64,000 nucleotides of DNA from Ziziphus jujuba (Eukaryota; Streptophyta; Magnoliopsida; Rosales; Rhamnaceae), in contig NC_083379.1 of assembly GCF_031755915.1 (NCBI RefSeq), positions 1,460,001-1,524,000 of the forward strand, written 5' to 3'. The notes under the pieces were generated by a model. The model had not been told where the DNA came from and did not search any database. It was given only the letters and a program-made list of their open reading frames with translations. The position numbers were made by a program, and so were the translations under genes. Shown here in pieces: positions 27,226 to 39,300 of this stretch (position 1 is its first letter; the number at the start of each line of letters is the position of its first letter).

Positions 27226-30200
27226 ACTTATTTTTTTTTTGGGTTTTGTTTTACGTATAAGTTTGAAGGAGGATGATAATAATTGTGAAACATATTGATG
27301 ATGGAATTGGAAAATGTGGAAAATGGAGTTGTGGATTAGTAGTGGCAGACCGACCAAGAAGAATCTCTTTGTTGCCGATGGAGTATAAATTATATCTGCT
27401 ACTCAACCTTTGTGAATTCTGTTCAAACTTTGGGGGATCCACTTTTGGGATATTTTGAATTTCTATGAACTCTTCAGCTGGTTTTTCATTGAGAAAAAAA
27501 CATATATGTATATGTTATATACATATATATATATATATGATGCGCGTACCAATTCAGATAATTTTTGCTTCTAAATATCTTCTTCTCTTCTTCTGTTTTT
27601 TCTTTTTTGTGGGGATTGAAAAGAAACTTCATTAAGCTAAACAGAGGAAGATACATCATCCTTTAAAGAAGAGAGAAGCCCAAGAGGCTAGCTTCTTCTA
27701 AATAGTTCTCCTTTTTTTTTTTTTTTTTTTTTTTTAATCCTTCTTCTTCTTTTTTGGTACATGCTGTTTTCAGCATTTAGATTCATTAAAACGTATTTTT
27801 ATTTTCTAACTTTCCATCATTTGTCAAAATTATCCAACTAACAATTTGCACCTCTTATTACTATTAAAAGAAGAAATTAATGGGCCAAAGCTTTATTTGG
27901 AAATTTGATCTTACTTTAGAAACTTGCTTTTCAATTAATAACTTTTTGGGGAGTCGTAGTATATGGCCCTCCTGGTCCACCATTAAAATCATGAAAATAT
28001 AGAATTTATTAGAATTTATTCAACAAGCTGACATGATCATTTTAATTGCATGTAACTTTCAGAAGTATAGGAGCATATATATGTAAAATAAGCCGCAAAA
28101 CACAGAGGAGCTTAATTAAATCTAATCATAAAGTTTTCATAGTTGTTTTCAGTGACAATTAATATTAATTTGACCCTAAGAAAGCAAATTATATACATAT
28201 ATATATATCGTAGTACATTGAAAATAGAAAACAAGAAAACAAAAAGATTGTCAATAAAAAGATACGTATTAAACCAAATATATTATGCTCTCAGATCGCT
28301 ATAATTGTAACTTTTGTAGTTTGTGGCTTTCCCTTCCATAGTGAAAATGATTAAAAAAAAGGGTGAATTTCATTGGCATATAATATATATATATATATAG
28401 TATAGATGCATTTGCATGTCCTCATATAATTGAATATAAAAGTTGGATTTTCATCGGATTTCAGGATTGATCTTAGATGCAGGATTTAGAATTTAACAGT
28501 AAAAGAGTGTATAAAGGTGTGCTACAGTAACTAATTAATTCACTCTATGTATCTAAATGGAAATTGGTTTGATGAAATCGTCATAAACTTTATTTGAGCT
28601 AGCTTAGCCAGCTAGATGCTTGTGTACCTACCCAAATTCAAAAGCTTTGAAAGGCTAAATGCTGGGGACTTAAACAACTAATGGCATACCATACACACAC
28701 ACACACACATATATATATATAATATATATATACAAAACTGTCACATTGAATGGATAGGAGCTAGGCCTGGGCCACTCCAGGACATATCTAGATGATAACA
28801 ACTTCGTAATTATCACACAGCCTTTCACCACAAATTATAATTGGACTCCTCCTAAGACTTTTCTTTAGAATATGTCGTGCTGGATCTCCTCCTCGTACTG
28901 ATTGTGAGGCTCGAGTTCCTTTCTCAACCATATGCATGGATTTTAGCCGAAATTTGATACAAACAAAGGGATTTTTTTTTTGCTAGATGTACAAACAAAG
29001 GATGTAAACCATATATACGTATACCACGCATATATATATATATATATATTTATATATTTTTATATATAATATATGAGATATATAATATTATATATATATA
29101 TATATACATGTGTGTGTGTGGGTGTGTACAAATTTGATCAACTGGAAATTAATTTTCAACTTATATTTAATGGAATGTATGATGATATTGCGATTTAGAA
29201 TTAGCAAAATTTGTATTAATTTTTGTTTTTAAATTTAAATTATTAATGGAGATATCATCCATATCACATATGTCACGTCATTAATGTGATATGCTGGGAG
29301 ATAATCGATAGAAAATCATTTTTTTTTTTTAATGTATGTATGTATTTGAAGTTGCAAATGCTTATATACGTAGCATAGCAAAGAAACTGTACCTGAACTA
29401 AAGTGAAATTAAGAAAAGGGGTAGCCAGTGAAAGTACCTAAGAAAAACAACGAAAAACAACTTTTTTTTGTCTGCTTAACTCTTTCCTGGTAGTTGGCCC
29501 TGTATGTATATGTATGTGTATGTATTTGAATTTGCATACTTATATACATAGCAGTTGCATGCTTATTTATATTCTGTTCTTTTGCTGTTTCTAAAAAAAT
29601 TTTGTTTTGTTTTGAAATTATTATTATATATGTACCTGCCTTGTTGATTTATTCTGTTTGAACTGAAGTTCCATGTCATTTATTTCTTAAAAAAGATGGA
29701 ATAACGCCCTATTGATCAGGCCGTTTGGCTTTTGGAAATATAGAGCTTTTCGGCCAGGGTTTGAGTCCATAAGCGATATGAATCTCAATTTGAAGGAATC
29801 CAAAAAAAGGCTATTTTCTTTCTCTTTTTTGATGGATCTATAAAAAGTTATTGTACAACATTGTGGGTAGATGGGAATACAGGCCAATTAGATAAAGACA
29901 TTGATGTTGTCCTCTTAACGCAAGTCTAATTTAGGCTACGTGTCTCAAGATGGTCATTTTCATTTTTTTTTTCCCTATTTGGTTAATTAGCAAACAAGAT
30001 ATATAAAGTATATGAGCCAGTCACTATAAGTTGTTACCTTGGAATGCATCTCTCTAGTGTCCTAGTAAAAACCCACCTAGCTATAGCCTATATATGCCAA
30101 GAAAACTTCCTTTCTCGATTTGAATCAAAGTCCTTACAACAAGAATCATCAACCTGTTTTTTGTTACGTGCTTATTAACCATGCCAATTTTTTTAAACTT

Positions 30201-30951
30201 GAAATATATGTCGGTACCTAGTTAATTTAGGTTTTAATCATCCGATTAAAAACTTTCATTGATACAATGTAATGACATTGTCCATAAGATTCATAATATA
30301 CTGCTAGGATTAAAAAAATAAATAAAAAAAGAAAAAGAAAAACAAGCATAAACAAACATAATTAAAATTGAATAGAGGATCCTTGATGCATCTCACACGC
30401 TGTGCATGTTTTTGTAAAATTTTCTTTGCGTCTCATTTTCTCCAAATTGGTTTTCTCTACTAGTATAACTGTGGAGTTGTTTATGGAGAAAAGGAATTAA
30501 TGGGATTTATGTGTGTTTGGGGTGATTTGGCTAATCACAATTCTGTCTTGTAGGAGATACTCTGTTAGGAATTGTTTCCTTATCTTAAACTTGCCTAAAT
30601 GTGCATTAGTGATACAATGAAGTGAGTGAACTATGTAATCAATTCTTCGATGTTGAACGAAAACATTGTTTTTGTGGCTGAAAATACCAAATTCAAAAGT
30701 TATATAAGTTGTATCAAGACTATTTTGAGTTCTTCCTTGCTACAGCCAGCGTATATACACTGCTTTGTTTATTTGCTCTGTTTCAACTGAAGTTCCGACT
30801 CATTTGTTGCTTAGATAAGATGGAAAATATATAAAGTTTGTTTATGGTGCAGATCATTTTGTATGTGGATTTGAAATATTGATAACGATTTTTTAAGAAA
30901 TTATCATTAATATTAAATCTGCATGGGACTATCTGCATAATAAAATTTTCC

Positions 30952-30983
<32 letters not shown>

Positions 30984-31874
30984 GTTCTACCACCATTCAT
31001 ACTCATTTTTGTTTTCCTCTGGGTCTATAACAGGCTATTCAACCAGAATGCTGCTCAAAATTAATCCAAAATGTCAAAAAATGGTTGGTTTAATAGTAAG
31101 TCTCTTACGTCCATATTATGAAGTTGTTGGGTAGGGAATACGCCCTCCTCCCGTTTGAAGCAAAAATTATTGCAAATTAGTAAAATAAATAATAAAAAAT
31201 AAATTGACCTATAAAATTCTATTCAAAAGTAAAAAAAGAAAAAAAAAAAATTACTGTCCCATATTTGTTGATAGATCGGAATATAGGCAAAAGAAGATAT
31301 AGACATTGACGTTGTCCTTTACATTTTAAGCTAATTGTCTCAATATGAAGCTGTAGAAACCAATTTTCTTTTTTTTTTTCTTTTTTTCAAAAAAAAATGT
31401 AAGTTATAGTGAAAATATTGAATTTGTGATATGACAAGGCTACATCGGATTTTACCATTTTAATGTATAAGATATAAAAAGAGTTAACGAGAGAGTTTTT
31501 GGTCAAAAAGTTCGGGGAGTTGCATCCTTTACAACCTACAAAGGTAATTTTCAAATCCCACAGGGAGAGCATAGTATGTCAAACACAAAGGACATCTGAC
31601 CAGACATGAAGCCCAGCCCAATAGAGTTGGGCCCCTTTGACCAAAAAGATGGTGAGAGGCCCAACTCTTAATTTTTGGCCCAAAGAAAAATTGATATCGT
31701 TGGTAGTAATTTTTGTTTGAGTACATTAGTTTCAAATTTTAAAACTGTGCTTCTGTTTTTAAATGTTTTAATTAGGGCCCTCTTCTGTTTTACTTTTGGT
31801 TTCAAAGGTAAATCCTTGACAGAGCTTTCACTGAAGTGATCTTTGCCCAATTGTCTCTCATCGGCAAACTGTAA

Positions 31875-31909
<35 letters not shown>

Positions 31910-33547
31910 GGTTCACAGATCCATTATAGATGTCTGCATTTGTAAGAGGCAGAGAATGAGAATAATTAAGAGTGGCTTTCAATATCTTAGAACCAAAAAA
32001 AGAACTTTGCATAGTTAAGTGAGGCTGAATTGGTAGGTAAGCTATTCTTGTTAACATCCGAAAAGTTATAGGTTAGAAGTGAGGGAAAAAAAAAAAAAAA
32101 GAGAGAGATTTTGCATATCTCTAGTTTGCATTTAATTGAGAAGAAGTTGAGTTAAAAAAAAAAAAAAAAAAAAAGGAGGATGACAAGGAGAAGGGCTTCT
32201 TTCGATGACTTTGAGAACCAATAAAGGGCCTAAACTCTGCTTATGTTTGCTGCTTTGCTTTATCTCAGTCTATGAGATTAATTTGCAGCATTTCTGGTCA
32301 TCATTAAACCCCACACACCACCACCTCATTCTCATATTCAGTCTTTTACAACCTCCCATTCTCATATGTTTATTTATTTATTTATTTTTTATTCTTAGGT
32401 TTCTCTTTCAATGTCTTTCTCTCTCTCAAATGCAGAGAATGAATGTCGGTGAATAAAAGATGGCTGAGGTTTGCAGCAAGTGAGAGGCATATGGGTTTGA
32501 AAGATAGCATCTATTAAACCTCTGTTAACAACTTACCTACATTGAAACCAAAAGATTTAAAACAGGAGCCCTAATTGCAACAATTCAAAATAAAGACATT
32601 ATTTTTTAGAAGTGTAGTAAGCTTTTCTATTATTGCAATCTAATTAAAGTGATCAAAAGAGTGTTATAATTAGACATAATATATTTATTCATTTATGTTA
32701 TTATTTATTAATATAATAGCTAGGAATTCTGATTTATATTGATATTAAATATTAATAATTTAATTGAAGCCCAAATACATCTAAATTCATAAGATATATT
32801 ATAATAAATTATATGTAACTATATATATGTATATATATATATATACAGAGAGAGAGAGAGAGAGAGAGAGCAAAAGTCATATTAAGTTAGGAACAACGAA
32901 AATATGATTTCAGTGGGGAATTAAGGGGAAAAAAAAAAAAAAAAAACCAGAGTGATGTTTTAGGTGCTTTAATTATGATGATGATGATGATGCTAATTTC
33001 ACTTGGGGTTGTGTAATGCATGAATGAAGGTCTTTTCAACAAGATGTGGTATTCTTTTGTTTTTGTGTTTTTGTAGATTCTCTCTGCGCTACGGTCTAGA
33101 CTCTTCTCTTTGATTCACTTTTAGGGGAGCCCAAAAATATTATAATTTTGCTTAACATGGCGCGCACTTCAAACGTCGTTGTTAGTATTAGTTTCGCTCA
33201 AACATAGCGCACCATTTCCTCTCTGTACCAATGTTCTATTCGTAATTAGCTTAATTTGGGCTCTCTGGATTCTTTGCTATCTTATTATTATGACCTTTGA
33301 GCTACTTGTTAACGATTCTTCCAATAATTATTTTTTAATAATAATAATAATATCCTAACATCAGTATCCAAAAAAATATATATATAGTGGTTCTATATGC
33401 ACCAATAATAAATATTTATTAGATAAATAAAATAAATTTGATTAATATTTTAAATATTCAAGTATCAATATATCAAAATTATAAATTTGATGAATATTAA
33501 AATTAAAATATTTATAGATTATTTTATTATCATAATTTATAATTATT

Positions 33548-33820
33548 ATAATTTTTTATATTAGTTTACTATATTAATTATTTCATATGTATAAATTTAT
33601 ATTCTAAATTAAATATTTACAGTTTTTGTAATTTTATCGACATTTTTATCGATATTTCTATAAAATCATATTTTCGACATTTATTATATTTTTTTATATT
33701 AATTTACTATATTAATTATCTCATATGCATAAATTTGTATTCTAAATTAAATATTTATAGTTTTCATAATTTTATCGATATTTTTATAAAATCATATCTT
33801 CGACATTTCTATTGATACAG
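33548..33820. repeat. 138-bp-period tandem duplication
   Basis: Two units, each carrying TTTACTATATTAATTA, CATAAATTT, CTAAATTAAATATTTA and TTTTATCGA; the first landmark lies at 33565 and 33703. Both end in a TATCGATA-like, AT-only block. Non-coding. Confidence 0.85.
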
Positions 33821-33969
33821 ATATTTTCATCACTGATTGGAACCATCAAAGCACCTAAAGTGAATTGGATTTTTTTTTTTCTCTCTATAATTGGGTTGGA
33901 GAATTTTTAACTTTAGAAAAACTGAACATGCTTATATACATACAATGTGTGTGTGTGTGTATATATATA

Positions 33970-34065
33970 ATTTAACATTTTATAATTTAATGTTAAAAAA
34001 TTTAACTAATATAATAAAAATAAATTAATTAAATTTTTTAACATTAAATTATAAAACGTTAAATA
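33970..34065. repeat. Inverted repeat, 36-bp arms, possible small MITE relic
   Basis: Arms 33970-34005 and 34029-34064 are inverse complements with one mismatch, separated by 23 nt. The arms are AT-only apart from a few bases, beginning ATTTAACATTTTATAATTTA. The duplicate locus near 47050-47110 keeps only a fragment of this sequence. Confidence 0.85.
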
Positions 34066-34923
34066 TAAACTACTAAAAATATTTAATATATCTTAAAAAA
34101 TTATAAAGTATGTGTTGGGCCAAAAATAGATCATATGGGATAAAACTAAAAGTCTCAAACCAATGGTTGTTGATTCAATTTGTATACTTTTTTTTTATTT
34201 TTTTTTCTCCTTTGATGGTTCAATTCGTTTCAAATTCAAACAAAAACTGAACCAACAGTGCCCACTCCCAGATATAGGAGCTATATATCATATAAATATA
34301 GTGCCCACCCTATAGTCATTTATTATTTATTTATTTATTTTGAAAAACCTATAATCTCATTTGAGTATATACAATATATAATGTATCCGTGCAGGTTGCC
34401 AGCCTATAATTAAACCAAAAATGTCAATAATATTTTATAAATTATATTAATTAATAAATTTTAAAATTTTCAACTTTTGATTAATTTGGGCGAAGCTGAC
34501 TCCGAGTAAATGAAGAGTATAGATTTTTATTTCAGGTAAAATTCATATCCACACACAAGATTCATAAGGCCGAAATAAATTTGATGCATGGAAGGTTAAT
34601 TTGTAATAAACACTATCGATCTCATAAAGTATTATTATTATTTTTTGAATATATAGTAATGCAGGAATGAGCTCTGGCCATATATGTACATATATAAGGG
34701 AACAGCCGAAAACATTACCCCTATCTAATTAGAATGGGTATAAAATATGCTAACATAAAAAATTAGATTAAAAACAAAAAAGGGAAAAATTGTTTAAATA
34801 ATGTGCCAATTAGTCAAATCACATTTAATTTAAAGGCCTAATTAGTTACAAAACATGGGACCAATCTGTGCGTGTGAATTCCGAACTCATTACGGAAGCT
34901 TTCTTTCTATCCTCAATCCTCAG

Positions 34924-34932
34924 CTTATAAAT
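34924..34932 (+). promoter_or_regulatory. TATA box of GDSL copy 1
   Basis: CTTATAAAT lies about 100 bases upstream of the exon 1 ATG at 35030. The same motif is preserved at 47990-47998 in front of the second copy. Confidence 0.6.
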
Positions 34933-35836
34933 TGTCCTCCAAAATTGCCTCATTTTTGTCCACCATTCCTAGACATACCTTATTACCTTATTACTTGCCA
35001 ATAATTTCATCATATTTTGTTTAACTCAAATGGCATTTGAGCTAACTAAGACATTTTGGGGGTTTTTGACTCTCTTATTGGTTTCAAATTTGCAATACTA
35101 TTATTTGGTTGAGGGAGTATCGCAAGTGCCTTGTTTGTTCATATTCGGGGACGCTTTTTTGGATAGTGGGAATAACAAATTGCTTCCCACATTGTTCAAA
35201 GTCAATTATCTTCCATATGGGATTGACTTTCCCAGGGGTCCCACTGGAAGGTTTTCCAATGGCCGCAATTATGCCGATGTTGTTGGTCTGCCATTTTTCC
35301 CTTCTCTTTTATTTTATTTTTTCCCCTCCTCTCCTTTCAAAAATTAAGTACCGTTATATGTTTATTAAGAAAAGTTTCAATTTTCGGAAGGTTTTTAATG
35401 TGTCTGTAGAACTTGGTAAAAGAATATTTATGTACATGGTTCATCAATATTGGTTTTGGTCTCATATGTGTTCGAAATTGTGTATGAGAATTGATTAATC
35501 TTCAGGATATAGGAAACGGAATGTCATAATATGTTTCACATAAGATATCTGGATTTTCACAAAATTTGGATAATGTGTATATTTACAGGGTTACCCAAAA
35601 AACGTACAAAATTTGAATACAGCATATGATAATTTTTATATAAATATATATAGATATATAGATATATTTGCGTCAATAAATAATAAATATTATTTTTATA
35701 TATCAAAATGGAAGGGTTCTCATTTTTAATTTGTTTATATATATTATATGATCTATCAGCTTGTGTAAATTGTATTAATGATAATTACTAAACTTATAAT
35801 TAATTAACGTTCAGCTGAGCATCTGGGTTTTGAGAA

Positions 35837-35841
35837 GTATC
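35837..35841. repeat. Target-site duplication GTATC (left copy)
   Basis: GTATC directly precedes the copia element's TGTTGTGG end. The same five bases follow its other end at 41546-41550. They derive from the exon 2 codons for Lys-Tyr-Leu. Confidence 0.95.
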
Positions 35842-36289
35842 TGTTGTGGTTCTCTGACCACTTTAGAGAAGAAATATGAGAAGAAAAATAAAAGAATTCT
35901 ATTAATCTTTTAAAAATAGAATACAAAAATAAAAACTTCTCTCATGGAAGATTCTCACGTGGAACCTCTCTCTGCACTCTCCAATTCTCTCTGGAATTGC
36001 TCACTCTTCTCTCAAGTTCTCTCTGGAACTTAAACAACTCTCTCTCTTGGAGTTTTCTCTCAATTCTCCTCACTTGGGATGATTGAGATTGCTCTCTTGG
36101 CTTGGTTTTCATGGAACGGGAAGGAGCCTATTTATAGGCTTACAAAGGCCACAATTTTCAACATCTTAGCCCACAATTGTTGATCGGTGCAGCAATGGTG
36201 TCAACAATGGTGGCTGTCAACAATGGTGGCTGTGATTGGTGAGGTTGGTGCGGCTGTGGTTGGTGAGGTTGGTGCGGCTGGACTTCACA
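35842..36289 (-). repeat. Copia LTR (element 3' LTR)
   Basis: 448 bp, almost identical to 41098-41545. It contains a TATA-like palindrome (CCTATTTATAGG) at 36127-36138 and short tandem repeats near its left-of-element end: two copies of a GTCAACAATGGTGGCT word and two of GGTGAGGTTGGTGCGGCTG. Confidence 0.97.
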
Positions 36290-36303
36290 ATTCTCCCCCT
36301 CCA
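36290..36303 (-). other. Polypurine tract of the copia element
   Basis: The minus strand reads TGGAGGGGGAGAAT immediately before the 3' LTR. This is the expected plus-strand primer site. It lies 20 bases beyond the polyprotein stop codon. Confidence 0.9.
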
Positions 36304-36323
36304 GCCGCATTTAAAACTGATGG

Positions 36324-39300
36324 TCATCTGCCATCTATTCCAGCTATGTCTCTGCATAGCTTCAGCTTCTCTTGAGCAACAACTTTTGTTAGCATATCTG
36401 CTGGATTCTCTTTTGTGTGGATCTTTATCAGTTTCAGCAACTGTTGATCTATTACTTCGCGTATCCAATGATAGCGGATGTCAATGTGCTTTGTACGGGA
36501 ATGATACATTGAGTTTTTGCTCAAATCCATGGCACTTTGGTTATCACAATGTATCTTGTAGTCTTCTTGCTTGATGCCCAATTCTGTGAGAAAACGCTTT
36601 AACCACAACATTTCCTTACCCGCTTCCGCTGCGGCAATGTACTCTGCTTCAGTAGTGGATAAAGCAACACACTTCTGCAATCTTGACTGCCATGACACAG
36701 CTCCCCCTGCAAAAGTGTAGAGATAACCTGATGTAGACTTTCTATTATCAGGGTCTCCGGCCATATCTGCATCTGTATAGCCTTCTAAGATTGGATCACC
36801 TCCCCCGTAGCACAAGCACAGCTTCGATGTACCTTTAAGATACCTGAGAATCCATTTGACTGCTTCCCAGTGTTTCTTTCCAGGATTTGAAAGAAATCTG
36901 CTCACAACACCTACTGCATGAGCAATGTCTGGTCTGGTACACACCATTGCATACATCAGACTTCCTACCGCTGAAGAATATGGTACTGAAGCCATCTCCT
37001 CTATCTCTTCTTTGGATGAGGGGCACAATCTCTTACTCAACTTGAAATGATTTGCAAGTGGAATGCTGACCGGTTTGGCTTTATCCATGTTGAATCTCTT
37101 TATCACCCGTTCAACATACTTCTCTTGAGATAGCCATAACCTTCTATTTTTCCTGTCTCGGATTATTTGCATTCCCAAAATTTGTTGAGCTGGTCCTAAG
37201 TCTTTCATATCAAAAGACTTAGACAATTCTTTCTTCAGCTTACTAATCTTCATTGCATCTTGTCCAACGATCAACATATCGTCCACATATAGCAAAAGTG
37301 CAATGAAGTTTCCACCTGAAAATTTTTGAATATAAACACACTGGTCTGCTGCAGTCCTTTTATAGCCTTGACTCACCATAAACGAGTCAAACTTCTTATA
37401 CCATTGTCTTGGTGCTTGCTTGAGGCCATACAAGCTCTTCTTTAGCTTGCATACGAGGTTTTCTTTCCCTGAAACCTCAAATCCTTCTGGTTGCTCCATG
37501 TAGATTTCTTCATGTAAATCACCGTGAAGAAATGCTGTCTTCACATCCATCTGCTCAAGCTCTAGGTTTAGACTTGCTACTAAACCAAAAATGACTCGAA
37601 TTGAAGTCATTTTTACCACTGGTGAAAAAATCTCATCAAAGTCAATTCCTTTCTTCTGAAGAAATCCTTTGACCACCAATCGAGCTTTGTGTTTCACCAC
37701 CTTTCCGCTGCCATCTTTCTTGAGCTTGAACACCCATTTATTCTTTAGTGCCTTCTTTCCTGTTGGAAGCTTAACCAACTCATAAGTATGATTTTTCTGC
37801 AAGGATTCCATCTCATCTTGCATTGCTTGCAGCCACTTTTCCTTCTCTTGATGAGAAACAGCTTCCTGGAAACTCTCCGGCTCCCCTTCTTCAGTAAGCA
37901 GAATATACTCAGATTCTGGAAATCTCTTTGATGGAATTCGGCCTCGCTCAGATCTCCGAACTTGTAAACCACCGGTTTCAGGAGGTGTACCATCATCTGA
38001 CCGCTGTGATGGCCCTGCAGCTGCTTGAGAGGATTGAGTCTCCCCCTGCTCAATATCCCCTTCTTCCTCCTGGTCTGCTTCTGGTATATCTTCATGCACC
38101 TCATTATCCTCTGTGGCTATTTGTGCTGGTGCTGGATTAGGACAAAAATTCTCGGCACTAGAACTACAATTAGGAGACATTCTGGGCTTTTCAATGTCTT
38201 CCATTTTCTGGTTTTCATGGAATACTACATCCCTGCTTCTAATAACCTTCTTGGTTTTCGGGTCCCATAACCTGTATCCGAATTCTTCGTCTCCATATCC
38301 TATAAAGATGCATGGAGTAGATCTTGCATCGAGCTTCTGTCTGAGCTCCTTGGATACATGTACATAAGCTAAACAACCAAACACTCTTAAATGAGAGTAG
38401 GAGGGAATCTTACCCGACCACATTTTCTCCGGAATTTCAAAATTCAACGGTACTGACGGTGATCTGTTGATTAAGTAGCAGGCGGCACGAACAGTTTCTC
38501 CCCAGAATGGCTTTGGCAGCTTAGCCATACTGAGCATACTTCTGACCTTTTCCATAATGGTTCGGTTCATTCTTTCGGCTATTCCATTATGTTGTGGGGT
38601 GCGAGGGACCGTCTTCTCATGTCGAATGCCGTGTCTTCTGCAGTAGGCATCGAACTCCTTGGAAGTATACTCGCCTTCATTATCTGAACGGAGACATTTC
38701 AGCTTCTTTCCTGTTTCACGCTCTACCATGGTATGAAACAGTTTGAAGTAATCCAATACCTGGTCCTTTGTCTTCAAGAAATATACCCACACCTTCCGTG
38801 AAGCATCATCAATGAAGGTCAGGAAATACTTGTTGCCACCTAATGATTCCATCTCCATGGGACCACAAACATCAGAGTGCACCAGACTAAGCAACTCTGA
38901 TTTTCTCGATGCAGAGGAACTGAAGGAGACTCTATGTTGCTTACCAAACAAGCAGTGATTACAAGGATCTGGCACAGCATCCTTGCAAACAGTGATAAGC
39001 TTCTTCCTTGCCAAAGTGGACAATCCTTTTTCACTCATGTGACCGAGTCTCTGGTGCCACAGATTTTGAGACGCCTCTCCTTCTGCAATATTGAGGCTAT
39101 CTGCACATATCTTCACATGAGTCTTGTACAATGTTCCACAAATATGTCCTCGGGCGACAACTATAGCACCTTTCGTCATTTTCCATGTGCCTTTGCTGAA
39201 GTAGTTGTCATAGCCTTGCTTGTCTAAGGTTGCTCCCGAAAGTAGATTAAGCCGAAGATCTGGAACATGACGGACATCCTTCAAAGTGATTGTACAACCA

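Larger units (their letters stand above)
25010..34923. other. Long AT-rich spacer between villin and the GDSL locus
   Basis: No gene was recognised across almost 10 kb. It contains TA/CA/GA microsatellites (for example 28699-28730, 29030-29120, 32821-32870), homopolymers, the tandem and inverted repeats listed separately, and from about 30541 onward the upstream part of the segmental duplication shared with 44.2-48.1 kb. Smaller dispersed similarities link 29640-29960 with 30775-30835 and 31130-31340. Confidence 0.6.
30541..35285 (+). repeat. Segmental duplication, copy A (upstream part and GDSL exon 1)
   Basis: Blocks of this stretch recur in the same order at about 44210-48788. Examples are GATACTCTGTTA near 30558, a CTCATTCTCATATGTT block near 32330, ACCATCAAA near 33842, and the last kilobase leading into GDSL exon 1, which is close to identical at 47.8-48.2 kb. 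Indels and microsatellite differences separate the copies. The downstream GDSL exons are duplicated too (42.0-43.1 against 60.0-61.1 kb), so one ancestral locus was duplicated as a unit. Confidence 0.88.

Noticed and set aside
29687..29887. 66-codon minus-strand frame that looks vaguely organellar
   Set aside because: No family could be named, and part of the region is a dispersed repeat. A nuclear insertion of plastid DNA was considered but nothing recognisable flanks it.
25010..34923. tRNA, rRNA or a hidden protein gene in the long spacer
   Set aside because: No cloverleaf, rRNA-like block or splice-joined coding series was found by reading both strands. Short open frames are low-complexity.
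36187..36574. Plus-strand frames in the copia LTR and antisense to its RNase H
   Set aside because: The same LTR frame recurs at 41443, and the others are shadows of the polyprotein on the opposite strand.
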